Position numbers and translations under genes: made by a program. Shown here in pieces: positions 1-7,660 of a stretch of DNA of 54,816 nt. The stretch is from positions 1-54,816 of the forward strand of contig NZ_JALKFU020000001.1 in NCBI RefSeq assembly GCF_023242965.2, read 5' to 3'. Numbering within the stretch: the stretch's first letter is position 1; the number at the start of each line of letters is the position of its first letter. Below the pieces are notes generated by a model, which saw nothing but the letters and a program-made list of their open reading frames with translations, searched no databases and was not told the DNA's origin. This stretch comes from Frankia sp. AgKG'84/4 (GTDB lineage: Bacteria > Actinomycetota > Actinomycetes > Frankiales > Frankiaceae).

Positions 1-969
1 GCGCTGATCGCCGTCAGCGGCAGCGGCTTCGCGCCGACGTTCGGGTACTGCATCGCCGGCCACGCCGGATACCGGTTCCCGTCCGACCGGGCGGTGCCGA
101 TCGCCGTGCTGTGCAGCGTCCTGAGTGGTGGGGTGCTCCTGTTCCAGCTCGGGCCCGAGCACCTCGACATCCCCTGGTACGTCGGTGCCGCCAGCGGGTT
201 CGCCGCCCCGCTGGGGATGGTCAACCGCAGCCGGCAGGCCGCGATCACCGCGGCGCTCGCCGCCTCCGAAGCGGCCGAGCGGGCCGCCCGCGCGGAGGCC
301 CGGGAGGCCGTGCTCGCCGAGCGCGGCCGGATCGCCCGCGATGTCCACGACGTACTCGCCCACTCGCTGGCCGGCATCAACATGCAGCTGGAGATGGCCG
401 ACGCGCTGTTGGAACACGGCGACCTCGACCAGGCGCGCAGCGCCACCCGCCGGGCGCAGAGCCTCGTGCGGGAGAGCCTCGTCGAGGCCCGCCGGACCGT
501 CACCGCACTACGCGAGGACGCGCTGCCGCTGGCCGAGACCCTGACCGCGATGATCCGCTCCGCCGGCCACCCCGACCCCCCCACCATCACCGGGCAGCCG
601 CGCGAACTCGACACCCGGATCGCCCAGGCCCTGGTCCGCGCCGCCCAGGAGGCACTCACCAACGCGCACAAACACGCCCCCGGCGCACCCGTGACGGTCA
701 CCCTCGCCTACGCGGCAGACGCCATCGACCTGCGGATCGTCAACGGCCCGCCGCGGGACGGACACCGCCCACTCGCCGACTCCGGCAGCGGAATGGGCCT
801 GGTCGGCATGCGGGAACGGATCACCCTGCTCGGCGGCACCGTCACCGCCGGCCCTGATCCCGGCCCTGATCCCGGCCCTGATCCCGGCCCTGGCACCCGC
901 ACCGACACCAGGGCCGCGGCGCACCTCCTGGCCCGTGGCTGGCGGGTCTGCGTCACGATTCCCACATGA
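1..969 (+). CDS. Two-component sensor histidine kinase (NarL partner), 5' end outside window
   Basis: The reading frame is open from base 1, so the gene starts upstream; the GTG at 94 is internal. What remains is a hydrophobic membrane segment (about residues 33-50 of the visible part), a HisKA_3 dimerisation/phosphoacceptor region with ERGRIARDVHDVLAHSL (the H after ARDV is the phosphorylated residue), and a HATPase domain with an N-box (QEALTNAHKHA) and G-box (GSGMGLVGMRERI). It autophosphorylates and passes phosphate to the regulator that overlaps its 3' end by ATGA. Near the C-terminus a Gly-Pro-Asp-Pro repeat is encoded by a 12-bp tandem repeat, probably a linker of variable length. The signal sensed is unknown. 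Confidence 0.93.
   Translation, partial: ALIAVSGSGFAPTFGYCIAGHAGYRFPSDRAVPIAVLCSVLSGGVLLFQLGPEHLDIPWYVGAASGFAAPLGMVNRSRQAAITAALAASEAAERAARAEAREAVLAERGRIARDVHDVLAHSLAGINMQLEMADALLEHGDLDQARSATRRAQSLVRESLVEARRTVTALREDALPLAETLTAMIRSAGHPDPPTITGQPRELDTRIAQALVRAAQEALTNAHKHAPGAPVTVTLAYAADAIDLRIVNGPPRDGHRPLADSGSGMGLVGMRERITLLGGTVTAGPDPGPDPGPDPGPGTRTDTRAAAHLLARGWRVCVTIPT
848..893 (+). repeat. 12-bp tandem repeat inside kinase gene
   Basis: Almost four copies of CCGGCCCTGATC, in frame, encode repeated GPDP. Copy-number change by slippage would add or remove four residues without shifting the frame. Confidence 0.85.
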
Positions 970-1802
970 GCACGGCTTCCTCCGACCAGCCCGACGCCGC
1001 CACCTCCGACACCGCTTCCGCGGGAACCGACCCGTCCGTCCCCGGGGGCCGGCCCGGTGCGGACCGGCCGATCCGGGTCGTCGTGGCGGACGACCAGACG
1101 GCGATCCGCGAGGCGCTCGCCACCCTGCTCGGGCTGTTCGACGACATCGACGTGGTCGCCACCGCGGCGGACGGCACCGCGGCCATCGACGCCGCCGCGC
1201 GGACAGCGCCGGACGTCGTCCTGATGGACCTGCGGATGCCCGGCACCGACGGCGTCGAGGCCACCAGGATGATCGGCGAGCGCCACCCGGAAGTCGCCGT
1301 CGTCGTGCTGAGCACGTTCGCCGACGAGGAGTCCGTGCTGGCCGCCCTGGGTGCCGGCGCCCGCGGCTACCTCACCAAGGACTCGGGCCGCGAGGACATC
1401 GCCCGCGCGATCCGCGCCGCCGCGGCCGGCCAGGCCGTCCTCGACCGCACCGTCCAGGCCCGCCTGATCGCCGCCGTCACCGCGCTTCCCTCCCCCACCG
1501 TGCCGCCTTCCCCGACCGGGTCATCGGCTCCGATGGCATCTTCAGCTCCGACGATGCCGACGAAGGCTCCCGGTGGTGCAGGTGCGGCCGGAGCCGGGCC
1601 GCAGGAGCTCACACCTCGGGAGCGGGAGGTGCTCGTCCTCATCGGTGAGGGGCTGTCCAACCGGGCGATCGCGCGCGAGCTGTTCGTCAGCGAGGCGACC
1701 GTGAAGACCCATATCAACAACCTGTTCGCCAAGGCCGGCCTACGCGACCGCTCCGAAGCCGTCCGCTACGCCTTCACCCACGGCCTGGTCCGCCCATCCT
1801 GA
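966..1802 (+). CDS. NarL/FixJ-family response regulator
   Basis: The 278-residue protein has an N-terminal Ser/Thr/Pro/Ala-rich tail, a REC domain (about residues 37-155; acidic pocket VVADD, phosphoacceptor D in VVLMDLRMPG, conserved K in YLTKDSG), a Pro/Ser/Ala-rich linker and a LuxR-type helix-turn-helix (about 215-275; LTPREREVLVLIGEGLSN, VSEATVKTHINNLFAK). It is a DNA-binding activator or repressor phosphorylated by the kinase upstream, with which it overlaps by four bases. The extended disordered N-terminus and linker are longer than in typical NarL proteins (about 210-220 residues). Confidence 0.95.
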   Translation: MSTASSDQPDAATSDTASAGTDPSVPGGRPGADRPIRVVVADDQTAIREALATLLGLFDDIDVVATAADGTAAIDAAARTAPDVVLMDLRMPGTDGVEATRMIGERHPEVAVVVLSTFADEESVLAALGAGARGYLTKDSGREDIARAIRAAAAGQAVLDRTVQARLIAAVTALPSPTVPPSPTGSSAPMASSAPTMPTKAPGGAGAAGAGPQELTPREREVLVLIGEGLSNRAIARELFVSEATVKTHINNLFAKAGLRDRSEAVRYAFTHGLVRPS

Positions 1803-1888
1803 ACACACGCAGCCCCCGTTGCCGGTACTGGGCGTGGCACGCGACCGCCAACGGAGAGCGATCGCGGCTTCGCGATGCCAACTAGACG

Positions 1889-1904
1889 GCTAGCATGCTA
1901 GCAT
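1889..1904. promoter_or_regulatory. Direct repeat/palindrome and -10 box before RHH gene
   Basis: GCTAGCAT occurs twice in tandem; its first 14 bases form the perfect palindrome GCTAGCATGCTAGC. Each unit contains TAGCAT, a TANNNT -10 box, and the second lies 7 bp before the GTG at 1912, so the gene is probably leaderless and self-regulated by its RHH product. The operator role is inference. Confidence 0.6.
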
Positions 1905-1911
1905 CGCCTTC

Positions 1912-2091
1912 GTGGGCGACGAAGACGTCAAGCAGTTCAACGTGTACCTGCCGATCGGGCTGATCAAGCAGGTCAAACACCACGCCATCGAGTCGGGCAT
2001 GTCCCTGTCGGCGCTGGTCGCGCAGGCACTGCGCGGCTATCTCGACGACGCCCGCGACCAGACATCGCCTTCATCCGAAACGGAGACCTGA
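1912..2091 (+). CDS. Small ribbon-helix-helix DNA-binding protein
   Basis: The 59-residue product reads [18 protein letters not shown] then [18 protein letters not shown]: a beta strand followed by two helices, the MetJ/Arc/CopG (RHH) fold. The second helix begins at the MSLS turn. Its stop is one base before the ATG of the VOC gene, so the two form an operon. There is no Shine-Dalgarno sequence, but a -10 box sits 7 bp before the GTG, which supports a leaderless transcript. It probably represses its own operon by binding the GCTAGCAT repeats. It resembles antitoxins, but the partner is a VOC protein and not a recognised toxin. Confidence 0.75.
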   Translation: MGDEDVKQFNVYLPIGLIKQVKHHAIESGMSLSALVAQALRGYLDDARDQTSPSSETET

Positions 2092-2092
2092 C

Positions 2093-2437
2093 ATGACGAC
2101 CGAAGGCATCGAAGCCGTCTTCCTGGAGACCCACAACTGGGGGAGGTCCGCGCGGTTCTTCCAGGCCCTGGGGTTCGAGCTGGACTTCGAGACCGACCAC
2201 AACTCCGGCCAGTTCCGCAACGGCAAGGGGCCCTCCGTGTTCATCGCCGAGGTCCCCGCGGACCGGGAGCCCCGGACGTCGATCGTGCTGACGGTGCCCG
2301 CTGCCGCGGAGTTCCAGCCTGACCCGGCGGTCGAGGTGGTCACGCCCTTCGAGGACACGCACTACGGCACCAGGGAGATGACCGTCCGCGATCCCGACGG
2401 ACGCGTGTGGAACATCCAGGCCCCCACCGGCACCTGA
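2093..2437 (+). CDS. VOC (glyoxalase/bleomycin-resistance superfamily) protein
   Basis: The 114-residue protein has the VOC pattern: an N-terminal strand (IEAVFLETHNW), the helix ARFFQALGFEL, and a C-terminal MTVRDPDGRVWNIQAP in which the acidic/Asn positions near the end are typical metal-site neighbours. VOC proteins dimerise to form a metal-dependent active site or sequester small ligands such as bleomycin. Its gene follows the RHH gene by one base, suggesting that the RHH protein controls it. The substrate cannot be inferred. Confidence 0.88.
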   Translation: MTTEGIEAVFLETHNWGRSARFFQALGFELDFETDHNSGQFRNGKGPSVFIAEVPADREPRTSIVLTVPAAAEFQPDPAVEVVTPFEDTHYGTREMTVRDPDGRVWNIQAPTGT

Positions 2438-2479
2438 CATGGCCTGCCGGCACCTGACAGGGTGGGAGGGAACGTGGTG

Positions 2480-3343
2480 ATGGTGGACGAGAACACCGGC
2501 GCGGTCGTACCGGACAACACGGCGGTGCGGGTCGCCCTCTGGCGGGCGCTGCACGTCCAGGTCGACGCACCGCCGCACGTGCTCGCCGACGAGATCGGCC
2601 TGCGCCTGGCCGCCCCCGACGGGGACTGGCGCTCCCGCCCGGACATGGATCCGCGTTTCACCAGCGGGTTCCGGGCGTCCACGGTGGCCCGCGCGCGCTT
2701 CGTCGAGGACCTGGTCGCCGAGCAGGCCGACCGCGGCGTCACCCAGTACGTCATCCTCGGCGCAGGTCTGGACACCTTCGCCCAGCGCCGCCCCGACCTG
2801 GCCGACCGACTCACGGTGTTCGAGATCGACCAGCCCCGCACCCAGGCGTGGAAGCGCGAGCGGCTGGTCGACCTCGGCTACGGCGTCCCCGACCGGCTGC
2901 GCCTGGTGCCGGTCGACTTCGAGGTCAGCGAGGACTGGCGGGGCCCCCTGGTCGCCGCCGGGTTCGACCTGGACCGGCCGGCCGTCGTCGTCTCCACCGG
3001 CGTGACGATGTACCTGAGCAGGGCGGCCACCGCCGCCACCCTGCGTCAGGCTGCCGGGCTCGCCCCCGGATCGACGACCGCGATGACGTTCCTGCTGCCC
3101 GCCGATCTGCTCGACGAGGCTGACCGTGCCGGGCTCGCCGCATCAAAGCAGGGCGCACAGTCCGCCGGCACCCCGTTCGTCAGCTTCTACACCCCGCAGC
3201 AGATGGTGAGCCTCGCCGGGGACGCCGGCTTCGCGGATGTCCGGCATGTGCCGGGCCATGCGCTCGCGGACCGCTATTTCACCGGCCGCGCCGATGCCCT
3301 GCGCCCCTCCAGCGGCGAGGACATCCTGCTCGCCACCACCTGA
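2480..3343 (+). CDS. SAM-dependent methyltransferase, TIGR00027/leucine carboxyl methyltransferase family
   Basis: Class I methyltransferase of the actinobacterial PF04072/TIGR00027 group (about 290 residues, as expected). The SAM-binding motif is YVILGAGLDTFAQRRP, followed by VFEIDQPRTQAWK, where the acidic residue should bind the SAM ribose; VVSTGVTMYL is the third motif. The ATG at 2480 is chosen because GGAGGG lies 9 bases upstream; GTG codons at 2474, 2477 and 2462 are alternatives. Members methylate carboxyl or hydroxyl groups of secondary or lipid metabolites; the substrate here is unknown. Confidence 0.9.
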   Translation: MVDENTGAVVPDNTAVRVALWRALHVQVDAPPHVLADEIGLRLAAPDGDWRSRPDMDPRFTSGFRASTVARARFVEDLVAEQADRGVTQYVILGAGLDTFAQRRPDLADRLTVFEIDQPRTQAWKRERLVDLGYGVPDRLRLVPVDFEVSEDWRGPLVAAGFDLDRPAVVVSTGVTMYLSRAATAATLRQAAGLAPGSTTAMTFLLPADLLDEADRAGLAASKQGAQSAGTPFVSFYTPQQMVSLAGDAGFADVRHVPGHALADRYFTGRADALRPSSGEDILLATT

Positions 3344-3434
3344 TCGTCCCCCGACCGCACCGGCCACCGCGCTGGATTCCATCGGCCGGGTTCTGAGCTG
3401 ACTCCCGCCTCGCCCGGGTCCCCAGCAGGTCGCC

Positions 3435-4079
3435 CTACCGCCGCCAGAAGAAGTGGTGCACGAAGCCGCTCGGGCGGGGAACGCGTTCCAGGTGGAAGCG
3501 GTCGGTCAGTTCGTCCGGGCTGTCCCAGAGGTGCAGGCCACGGCCGAGCTCATGCGGGGCGACGGCGATGTGCATCTCGTCGATCAGGTCCGCGGCGAGG
3601 AACTCGCGAATGGTCGTGACGCCGCCGCCGATGCGCACGTCCAGGCCGCCGGCGGCGGCCTTCGCCTGTTCCAGCGCCACCTGCGGCGTGGCGTCGAGGA
3701 AGTGGAAGGTCGTGTCGCTCAGGGTGATCGACGGCCGGGTGTGGTGTGTGAGCACGAAGACCGGCGTGTGGAAGGGGGGTTCGTCGCCCCACCAGCCCTG
3801 CCACTCGTGGTCCAGCCAGGGGCCGCGGACCGGGCCGAACTTGTTGCGCCCCATGATCTCGGCGCCGATGGCGCGGGTGAAGTCGCGGACGATGTAGTCG
3901 TCGAGACCGCGGGTGCCGTCGCAGCCCTTGTTCCAGACCCAGCTGGCCGTGCCCCCGACCCAGGCGAACAGGCCACCGGGGTCCAGCTCGCCGAACGGAC
4001 GCTCGAGGCTCTGCCCCTCGCCCGCTCCGATCCCGTCCTTGCTGACGTTGAAGCAGTGGACCCGGACCCGCTGTGCCAT
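3435..4079 (-). CDS. Dihydrofolate reductase-family (RibD C-terminal-like) oxidoreductase
   Basis: The 214-residue protein starts at MAQRVRVHCFNVSKDG, preceded by GAGGAG; the frame is open upstream but has no better start. It has the dihydrofolate reductase fold: FTRAIGAEIMGRNKF (substrate side), TPVFVLTHHTRPS, and the NADPH-binding DVRIGGGVTTIREFLAADLIDEMHI. In actinobacteria such genes often accompany ECF42/DGPF modules, and here it lies divergent from one (184-bp gap), sharing the promoter region. It is probably an NADPH-dependent reductase of unknown substrate, not the biosynthetic FolA. Confidence 0.9.
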   Translation of the reverse strand: MAQRVRVHCFNVSKDGIGAGEGQSLERPFGELDPGGLFAWVGGTASWVWNKGCDGTRGLDDYIVRDFTRAIGAEIMGRNKFGPVRGPWLDHEWQGWWGDEPPFHTPVFVLTHHTRPSITLSDTTFHFLDATPQVALEQAKAAAGGLDVRIGGGVTTIREFLAADLIDEMHIAVAPHELGRGLHLWDSPDELTDRFHLERVPRPSGFVHHFFWRR

Positions 4080-4263
4080 GGCTGTCTCCTCGATCGTGGG
4101 CGTCCCGCCGGTCGCGGTCGCGTGCCCAGTGGTCGTCGCCGAGGCGCCCCGCGCGACAACGAGGGCGAAGATTTCTCGCCGCGTTCTGTCGCGTGCGCGC
4201 TGGCGGCGACGACCCTCTGGTGAGCTGCCACGCTGGTGGCCGCCGCGCGCCGAGGAGGAGACC

Positions 4264-4641
4264 ATGAAGTACCTGATCATCATGCAGGTTGACCCGGCTG
4301 TGCTGGAGCAGCTCACCGAGGAGCAGCAGCGCCAGATCGGGGCGGGGCACGGCGCGTTCATCGCCGCCGTCAAGGAGAGCGGCGAGTTCATCGCGACCCA
4401 GGCATTGGCCGACCCCAGCCAGTCGAAGGTCGTGCGCAGCTCCGCCAGCTCCGGGGATCAGCCCGAGGTGACCGACGGGCCGTTCGTCGAGAGCAAGGAG
4501 TTCATGGGCGGCTTCTACCTGCTGGACGTCGAGGACGAGGCCCGGGCGGTGCAGCTGGCCCGGCAGATCCCCGACGCCGTAATCCCCGGCCTGGCCCTCG
4601 AACTTCGGCCGGTGATGTTCGCCGATCTGGGCGAAGGATGA
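4264..4641 (+). CDS. YCII-related DGPF-motif protein (ECF42 partner), copy 1
   Basis: The 125-residue protein carries the signature TDGPFVESKEFMGGFYLLD, the DGPFAETKE-type motif of proteins encoded beside ECF42 sigma factors. The ATG follows GAGGAGGAG. Its stop overlaps the sigma start (ATGA). DGPF proteins form small ferredoxin-like folds; their biochemical role is not established, although they are known ECF42 target genes. A second module of the same type is at 9481-11054 on the other strand. Confidence 0.92.
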   Translation: MKYLIIMQVDPAVLEQLTEEQQRQIGAGHGAFIAAVKESGEFIATQALADPSQSKVVRSSASSGDQPEVTDGPFVESKEFMGGFYLLDVEDEARAVQLARQIPDAVIPGLALELRPVMFADLGEG

Positions 4642-5891
4642 GCTCAGCTGAACCGCTCGGCGAGGGCCGGTGGCGCGAACTCGCGCGACAGGCCCTCGCC
4701 CGGTTGCTGCGCACCTACGGCAGCGCCCAGTTCGACCTGTGCGAGGACGCCGTCCAGGACGCGCTCCTGCAGGCGTACCAGCAGTGGCCGGCGCGGTCTC
4801 CCGACGACCCGCTGGCCTGGCTGATCGCGACCGCGCGGCGCCGGTACGCCGACCGGGCCCGCAGTGACGCCCGGCGCAGGGACCGCGAGACCCGCGCCGC
4901 GCTGTCGCAGCCCACGCAGGCGCCGGAGGTTGCCCAGCGGGACGACTCGCTGCTCGTGCTGCAGCTGTGCTGCCATCCCGAGCTGCCCCGCTCCGGCCAG
5001 GTCGCGTTGACCCTGCGCGCCGTCGCCGGGCTGAGCACCGCGCAGATCGCCAACGCCTACCAGCTCCCCGAACGCACCATCGCCCAGCGGATCACCCGGG
5101 CCAAACGTCGCCTCGGCGAACTCGGCCAGCCACTGCCGCAGCCCGCGGCGGCGGGCGAACGCGTCACCGCCGTCCTCGACGTGCTGTACGTGATGTTCTC
5201 CGAGGCGCACCACACCACCGCCGGCGCACCTGCCCGCGACGCGGATCTCGCCGTCGAGGCGATGCACCTGACGCGGCTGCTTCGCCGCGGTGTCCCGGAG
5301 TCCACCGAGGTCACCGGACTGCTCGCGCTGATGCTGCTCACCGAGGCCCGCCATCCGGCCCGGGTCGGGCCGGACGGGCGCCTCACCTCGCTCGACGAGC
5401 AGGACCGGGCGTTGTGGAACCGGGAGCTGATCAGCGAGGGGATCGGACTCGTCGAACAGGCCACTGCCGGCGCCGAACCCGGCCCGTACCTGATCCAGGC
5501 CTGCATCGCGGCGCTGCACGCCGAGGCCTCTGACATCGCGGCGACCGACTGGGTCGAGATCCTCGCGCTCTACCGGCTGCTCGAGATCGTGACCGGCCAC
5601 CGCAACCCCACGATCGCCCTCAACCGCCTCGTCGCGCAGGCCATGGTCGACGGCGTCGACGTCGCCCTCGGCCAGCTCGACGCGCTGGAAGCCGACCACC
5701 CCGGTCTGCCCCGCCTCAACGCCGTGCGCGGCCACCTGCTGGAACAGGCCGGCAGACCGGACGACGCGGCCGGGGCCTACCGACGGGCCATCGCCGCCAC
5801 AATCAACCTCGCCGAGCAGCAGCACCTCCGGCACCGCGTGCGCCGTCTGTCCGGCGCGCCCGCGGATCCGGTCCAGGGACCGAGCCGTTAG
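4638..5891 (+). CDS. ECF42-type RNA polymerase sigma factor, copy 1
   Basis: The 417-residue sigma factor has sigma region 2 at the N-terminus (CEDAVQDALLQAYQQWP, then WLIATARRRYADRAR), region 4 at about residues 130-165 (LPERTIAQRITRAKRRL), and a long C-terminal extension with TPR-like helices (ALNRLVAQAMVDGVDVALGQL, GHLLEQAGRPDDAAGAYRRA). This extension and the DGPF partner identify ECF42. ECF42 factors lack a conventional anti-sigma factor; the C-terminal domain is thought to control activity. It overlaps the DGPF gene by 4 bases. The paralogue at 9481-10722 is clearly divergent. Confidence 0.93.
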   Translation: MSSAEPLGEGRWRELARQALARLLRTYGSAQFDLCEDAVQDALLQAYQQWPARSPDDPLAWLIATARRRYADRARSDARRRDRETRAALSQPTQAPEVAQRDDSLLVLQLCCHPELPRSGQVALTLRAVAGLSTAQIANAYQLPERTIAQRITRAKRRLGELGQPLPQPAAAGERVTAVLDVLYVMFSEAHHTTAGAPARDADLAVEAMHLTRLLRRGVPESTEVTGLLALMLLTEARHPARVGPDGRLTSLDEQDRALWNRELISEGIGLVEQATAGAEPGPYLIQACIAALHAEASDIAATDWVEILALYRLLEIVTGHRNPTIALNRLVAQAMVDGVDVALGQLDALEADHPGLPRLNAVRGHLLEQAGRPDDAAGAYRRAIAATINLAEQQHLRHRVRRLSGAPADPVQGPSR

Positions 5892-5990
5892 CCGGACCCC
5901 CGCGGCCGGACCCCCCGCGGCCGGACCCCCTCTTCGAGGGCGGGCGCGGGGAGCGCCAAAGCCCCCGCACCCCGTACGACGTCCGCCTTC

Positions 5991-6165
5991 ATGGTGCAGG
6001 CGGCACTGTCCTTCGGGGTCTCGGTGATCGCGGTCACCTACGCGATCACCCACCTCCCAGGGGATGCGTGGATCCGCGGCTTCCTCCTGCTCGGCCTGCT
6101 CTACGTCGTCACGTCGACGGATGCTCGCCGAGTACGACCCGTTCAGACAGCCGCCCGGGCACTGA
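5991..6165 (+). pseudogene. Remnant of a YiaA/YiaB-type small membrane protein
   Basis: From the ATG at 5991 the frame gives MVQAALSFGVSVIAV..HLPGDAWIRGFLLLGLLYVVTST, the second half of a YiaAB two-helix unit. It then jumps to the +1 frame, where MLAEYDPFRQPPGH and a stop match the usual C-terminal end of the family. The loop between VTST and MLAEYDPF has been lost with a frameshift. No start codon lies in frame upstream in a plausible place. The fragment sits between the sigma gene and the convergent PPOX gene. Confidence 0.65.
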
Positions 6166-6180
6166 CGCCCAGCGGCCCGC

Positions 6181-6579
6181 TCACGTGACGTTGCGGGCGT
6201 GCAGGCCGGGCTGATCGGGACCGACGTTGTAGGCGATCACGCGCAGCGGACGGATCCGGATGAGTTCGGCGTCGAAATGCGGGTCGGCCGGCACGTGGGT
6301 GGCCGTCTCGGCGAGGCCACGGATCTCCAGGAAGTGGGCGCCCTCAGCCGTCGGCGCAGTCACCTCGTCGACCACGAACGCGACGCTGGGAGTGGCCTGG
6401 ACATTGCGGTACTTCGCGCTGCCGACCATGCCGAACCCCGTGATGTCGATTGTTTCCAGGTCATCGTTCCAGGCGAAGCCGAGCGGCTTCACCTGGGGCG
6501 AACCATCCGGACCGATGGTCGACAGGTGGCCCCGCTCCTGGCGGGCGAGAAACTGGTACTCAGCGTCAGTAAGGATCAT
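6181..6579 (-). CDS. PPOX-class (F420-dependent type) pyridoxamine-phosphate-oxidase-fold protein
   Basis: The 132-residue protein from MILTDAEYQFLARQERG has the split-barrel signature LSTIGPDGSPQVKPLGFAW and a C-terminal IRIRPLRVIAYNV, close to the actinobacterial MSMEG_5819-like PPOX group. Such proteins bind F420 or FMN and reduce small substrates. The frame is open upstream, but the ATG at 6579 fits the family N-terminus. A palindrome with a promoter lies just upstream. It stands alone, with a decayed oxidoreductase behind it. Confidence 0.88.
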   Translation of the reverse strand: MILTDAEYQFLARQERGHLSTIGPDGSPQVKPLGFAWNDDLETIDITGFGMVGSAKYRNVQATPSVAFVVDEVTAPTAEGAHFLEIRGLAETATHVPADPHFDAELIRIRPLRVIAYNVGPDQPGLHARNVT

Positions 6580-6584
6580 GCTGT

Positions 6585-6618
6585 CGACACTAAAATATAA
6601 AGTTGACTTCAGGTCAAC
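6585..6618 (-). promoter_or_regulatory. Promoter with palindrome upstream of PPOX gene
   Basis: GTTGAC-N5-GTCAAC (6602-6618) is an inverted repeat. Reading leftward, TTGACC and TAGTGT form -35 and -10 boxes with 19 bp between them, the long spacer typical of MerR-controlled promoters. No MerR gene is adjacent. Confidence 0.5.
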
Positions 6619-6664
6619 ACCGCCGCGACGGCCGGCACACCCGCGGACGCTCGCGGCCAGCGCG

Positions 6665-7167
6665 CTACGGAAGAACCAGGAAGCGGCCGAGGTGGACACG
6701 GGCCTCGAACAGGCGGTGCGCGGTGGCCGCGTCCTCGAGCGGCAGGCGCGCGTGGACCGTCGTGCGCAGCCGGCCGGCGGCGAAGTGCTCGGCCAGCTCT
6801 GTCACGTCGCGCCGGGCCGCCTCGGCGTCCGCCGCCCGCCAGGCGAGCAGGGAGAACCCGACGACGGAGCGCCGAGCGAACAGGCTGGTCGGCGGGATAT
6901 CGCTGACGTCCCCGGAGGCGACCCCGTACAGGACTGTGCGCCCCCACGGCGCCAGCAGACCGAGCCCGCGTAACAGCGTCTCCCCGCTGGTCGAGTCGAG
7001 GCCGTCGGGCACCTCGGCGCGCCAGTCGACGTCGGCGAGCACGTACTCGGCGAACACGTCCTCGGACAGCGTCGCCACCCGCCGACCGACCAGACCGTCG
7101 ACGGCGACGCCGGGGCCGACGGCCGCCACCGTGCCGCCGACGTCTCCGGTGAGTCTGCCCGGCGCGG
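6665..7167 (-). pseudogene. Decayed copy of the zinc-type quinone oxidoreductase gene
   Basis: The translated remnant (for example LVGRRVATLSEDVFAEYV, LARRSVVGFSLLAWRAAD) matches the intact oxidoreductase at 18033-19019 throughout, but two blocks are missing: the N-terminal about 55 residues and an internal block of about 90 containing the Rossmann nucleotide-binding fold, where PDGLD is joined directly to STSGETLLRG. Without the NADPH site it cannot be functional. At its broken 5' end (GRLTGDV) it abuts the truncated TetR gene, so the divergent promoter region of the original pair has been deleted. Confidence 0.85.
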
Positions 7168-7644
7168 CCGGACCAGATCACGATGCGGGAACGGGCGTAC
7201 GCGCTCAACGAGGCGCTCGTCAGCGGACCGCCACCGCTCGGCCCCGGCGCGGCGGCGGCCGAGCGCCCGCACGCCTTCCTCGATGCTGTGGTGGACCTCG
7301 TCGGCCGGAACAAGGGGCTGGTCGCCGCCCTCGGCGCGGCCCTGCCGAGCGTCGAGCGCTCCGACGCCGACACGCACCGCATGGGCGAAACGGGCCCGGC
7401 CGCCAGCCCCGGCCGGGCCGACCCGGACGAGGGCCGGCCGGTCCACGACGTCTGGCACGCCCACATCAGCATGCTGATCGACGAGGAGCGCACGGACCTC
7501 GACGCGGATCTCGTCGCACACGTCCTGCTCAGCTCACTGCACAGCGACCCGATCCTGCGCCTGCTCGAAGCCGGCGAAGGCCCTCGCCTCGCGGCGACGC
7601 TGCGCGCCCTCGCCGGCGCGCTGATCGCCGCACCCGCACGCTGA
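7168..7644 (+). pseudogene. N-terminally deleted copy of the TetR regulator
   Basis: The sequence reads PDQITM joined to RERAYALNEALVSGPPPLG and continues to the end. It is collinear with the C-terminal ligand-binding domain of the intact TetR at 19199-19876 (HVLLSSLHSDPILRLLE is identical). The helix-turn-helix between KITM and QERAFALNE is missing, so it cannot bind DNA. The join falls at ATG triplets present on both sides, suggesting a small-homology deletion. It is the partner of the decayed oxidoreductase to its left. Confidence 0.85.
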
Positions 7645-7660
7645 CCGCCCGGTCGGCATC

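Noticed and set aside
848-893. Tandem repeat as a possible CRISPR array
   Set aside because: Units are 12 bp, contiguous, in frame and without spacers; no cas gene is present anywhere in the window.
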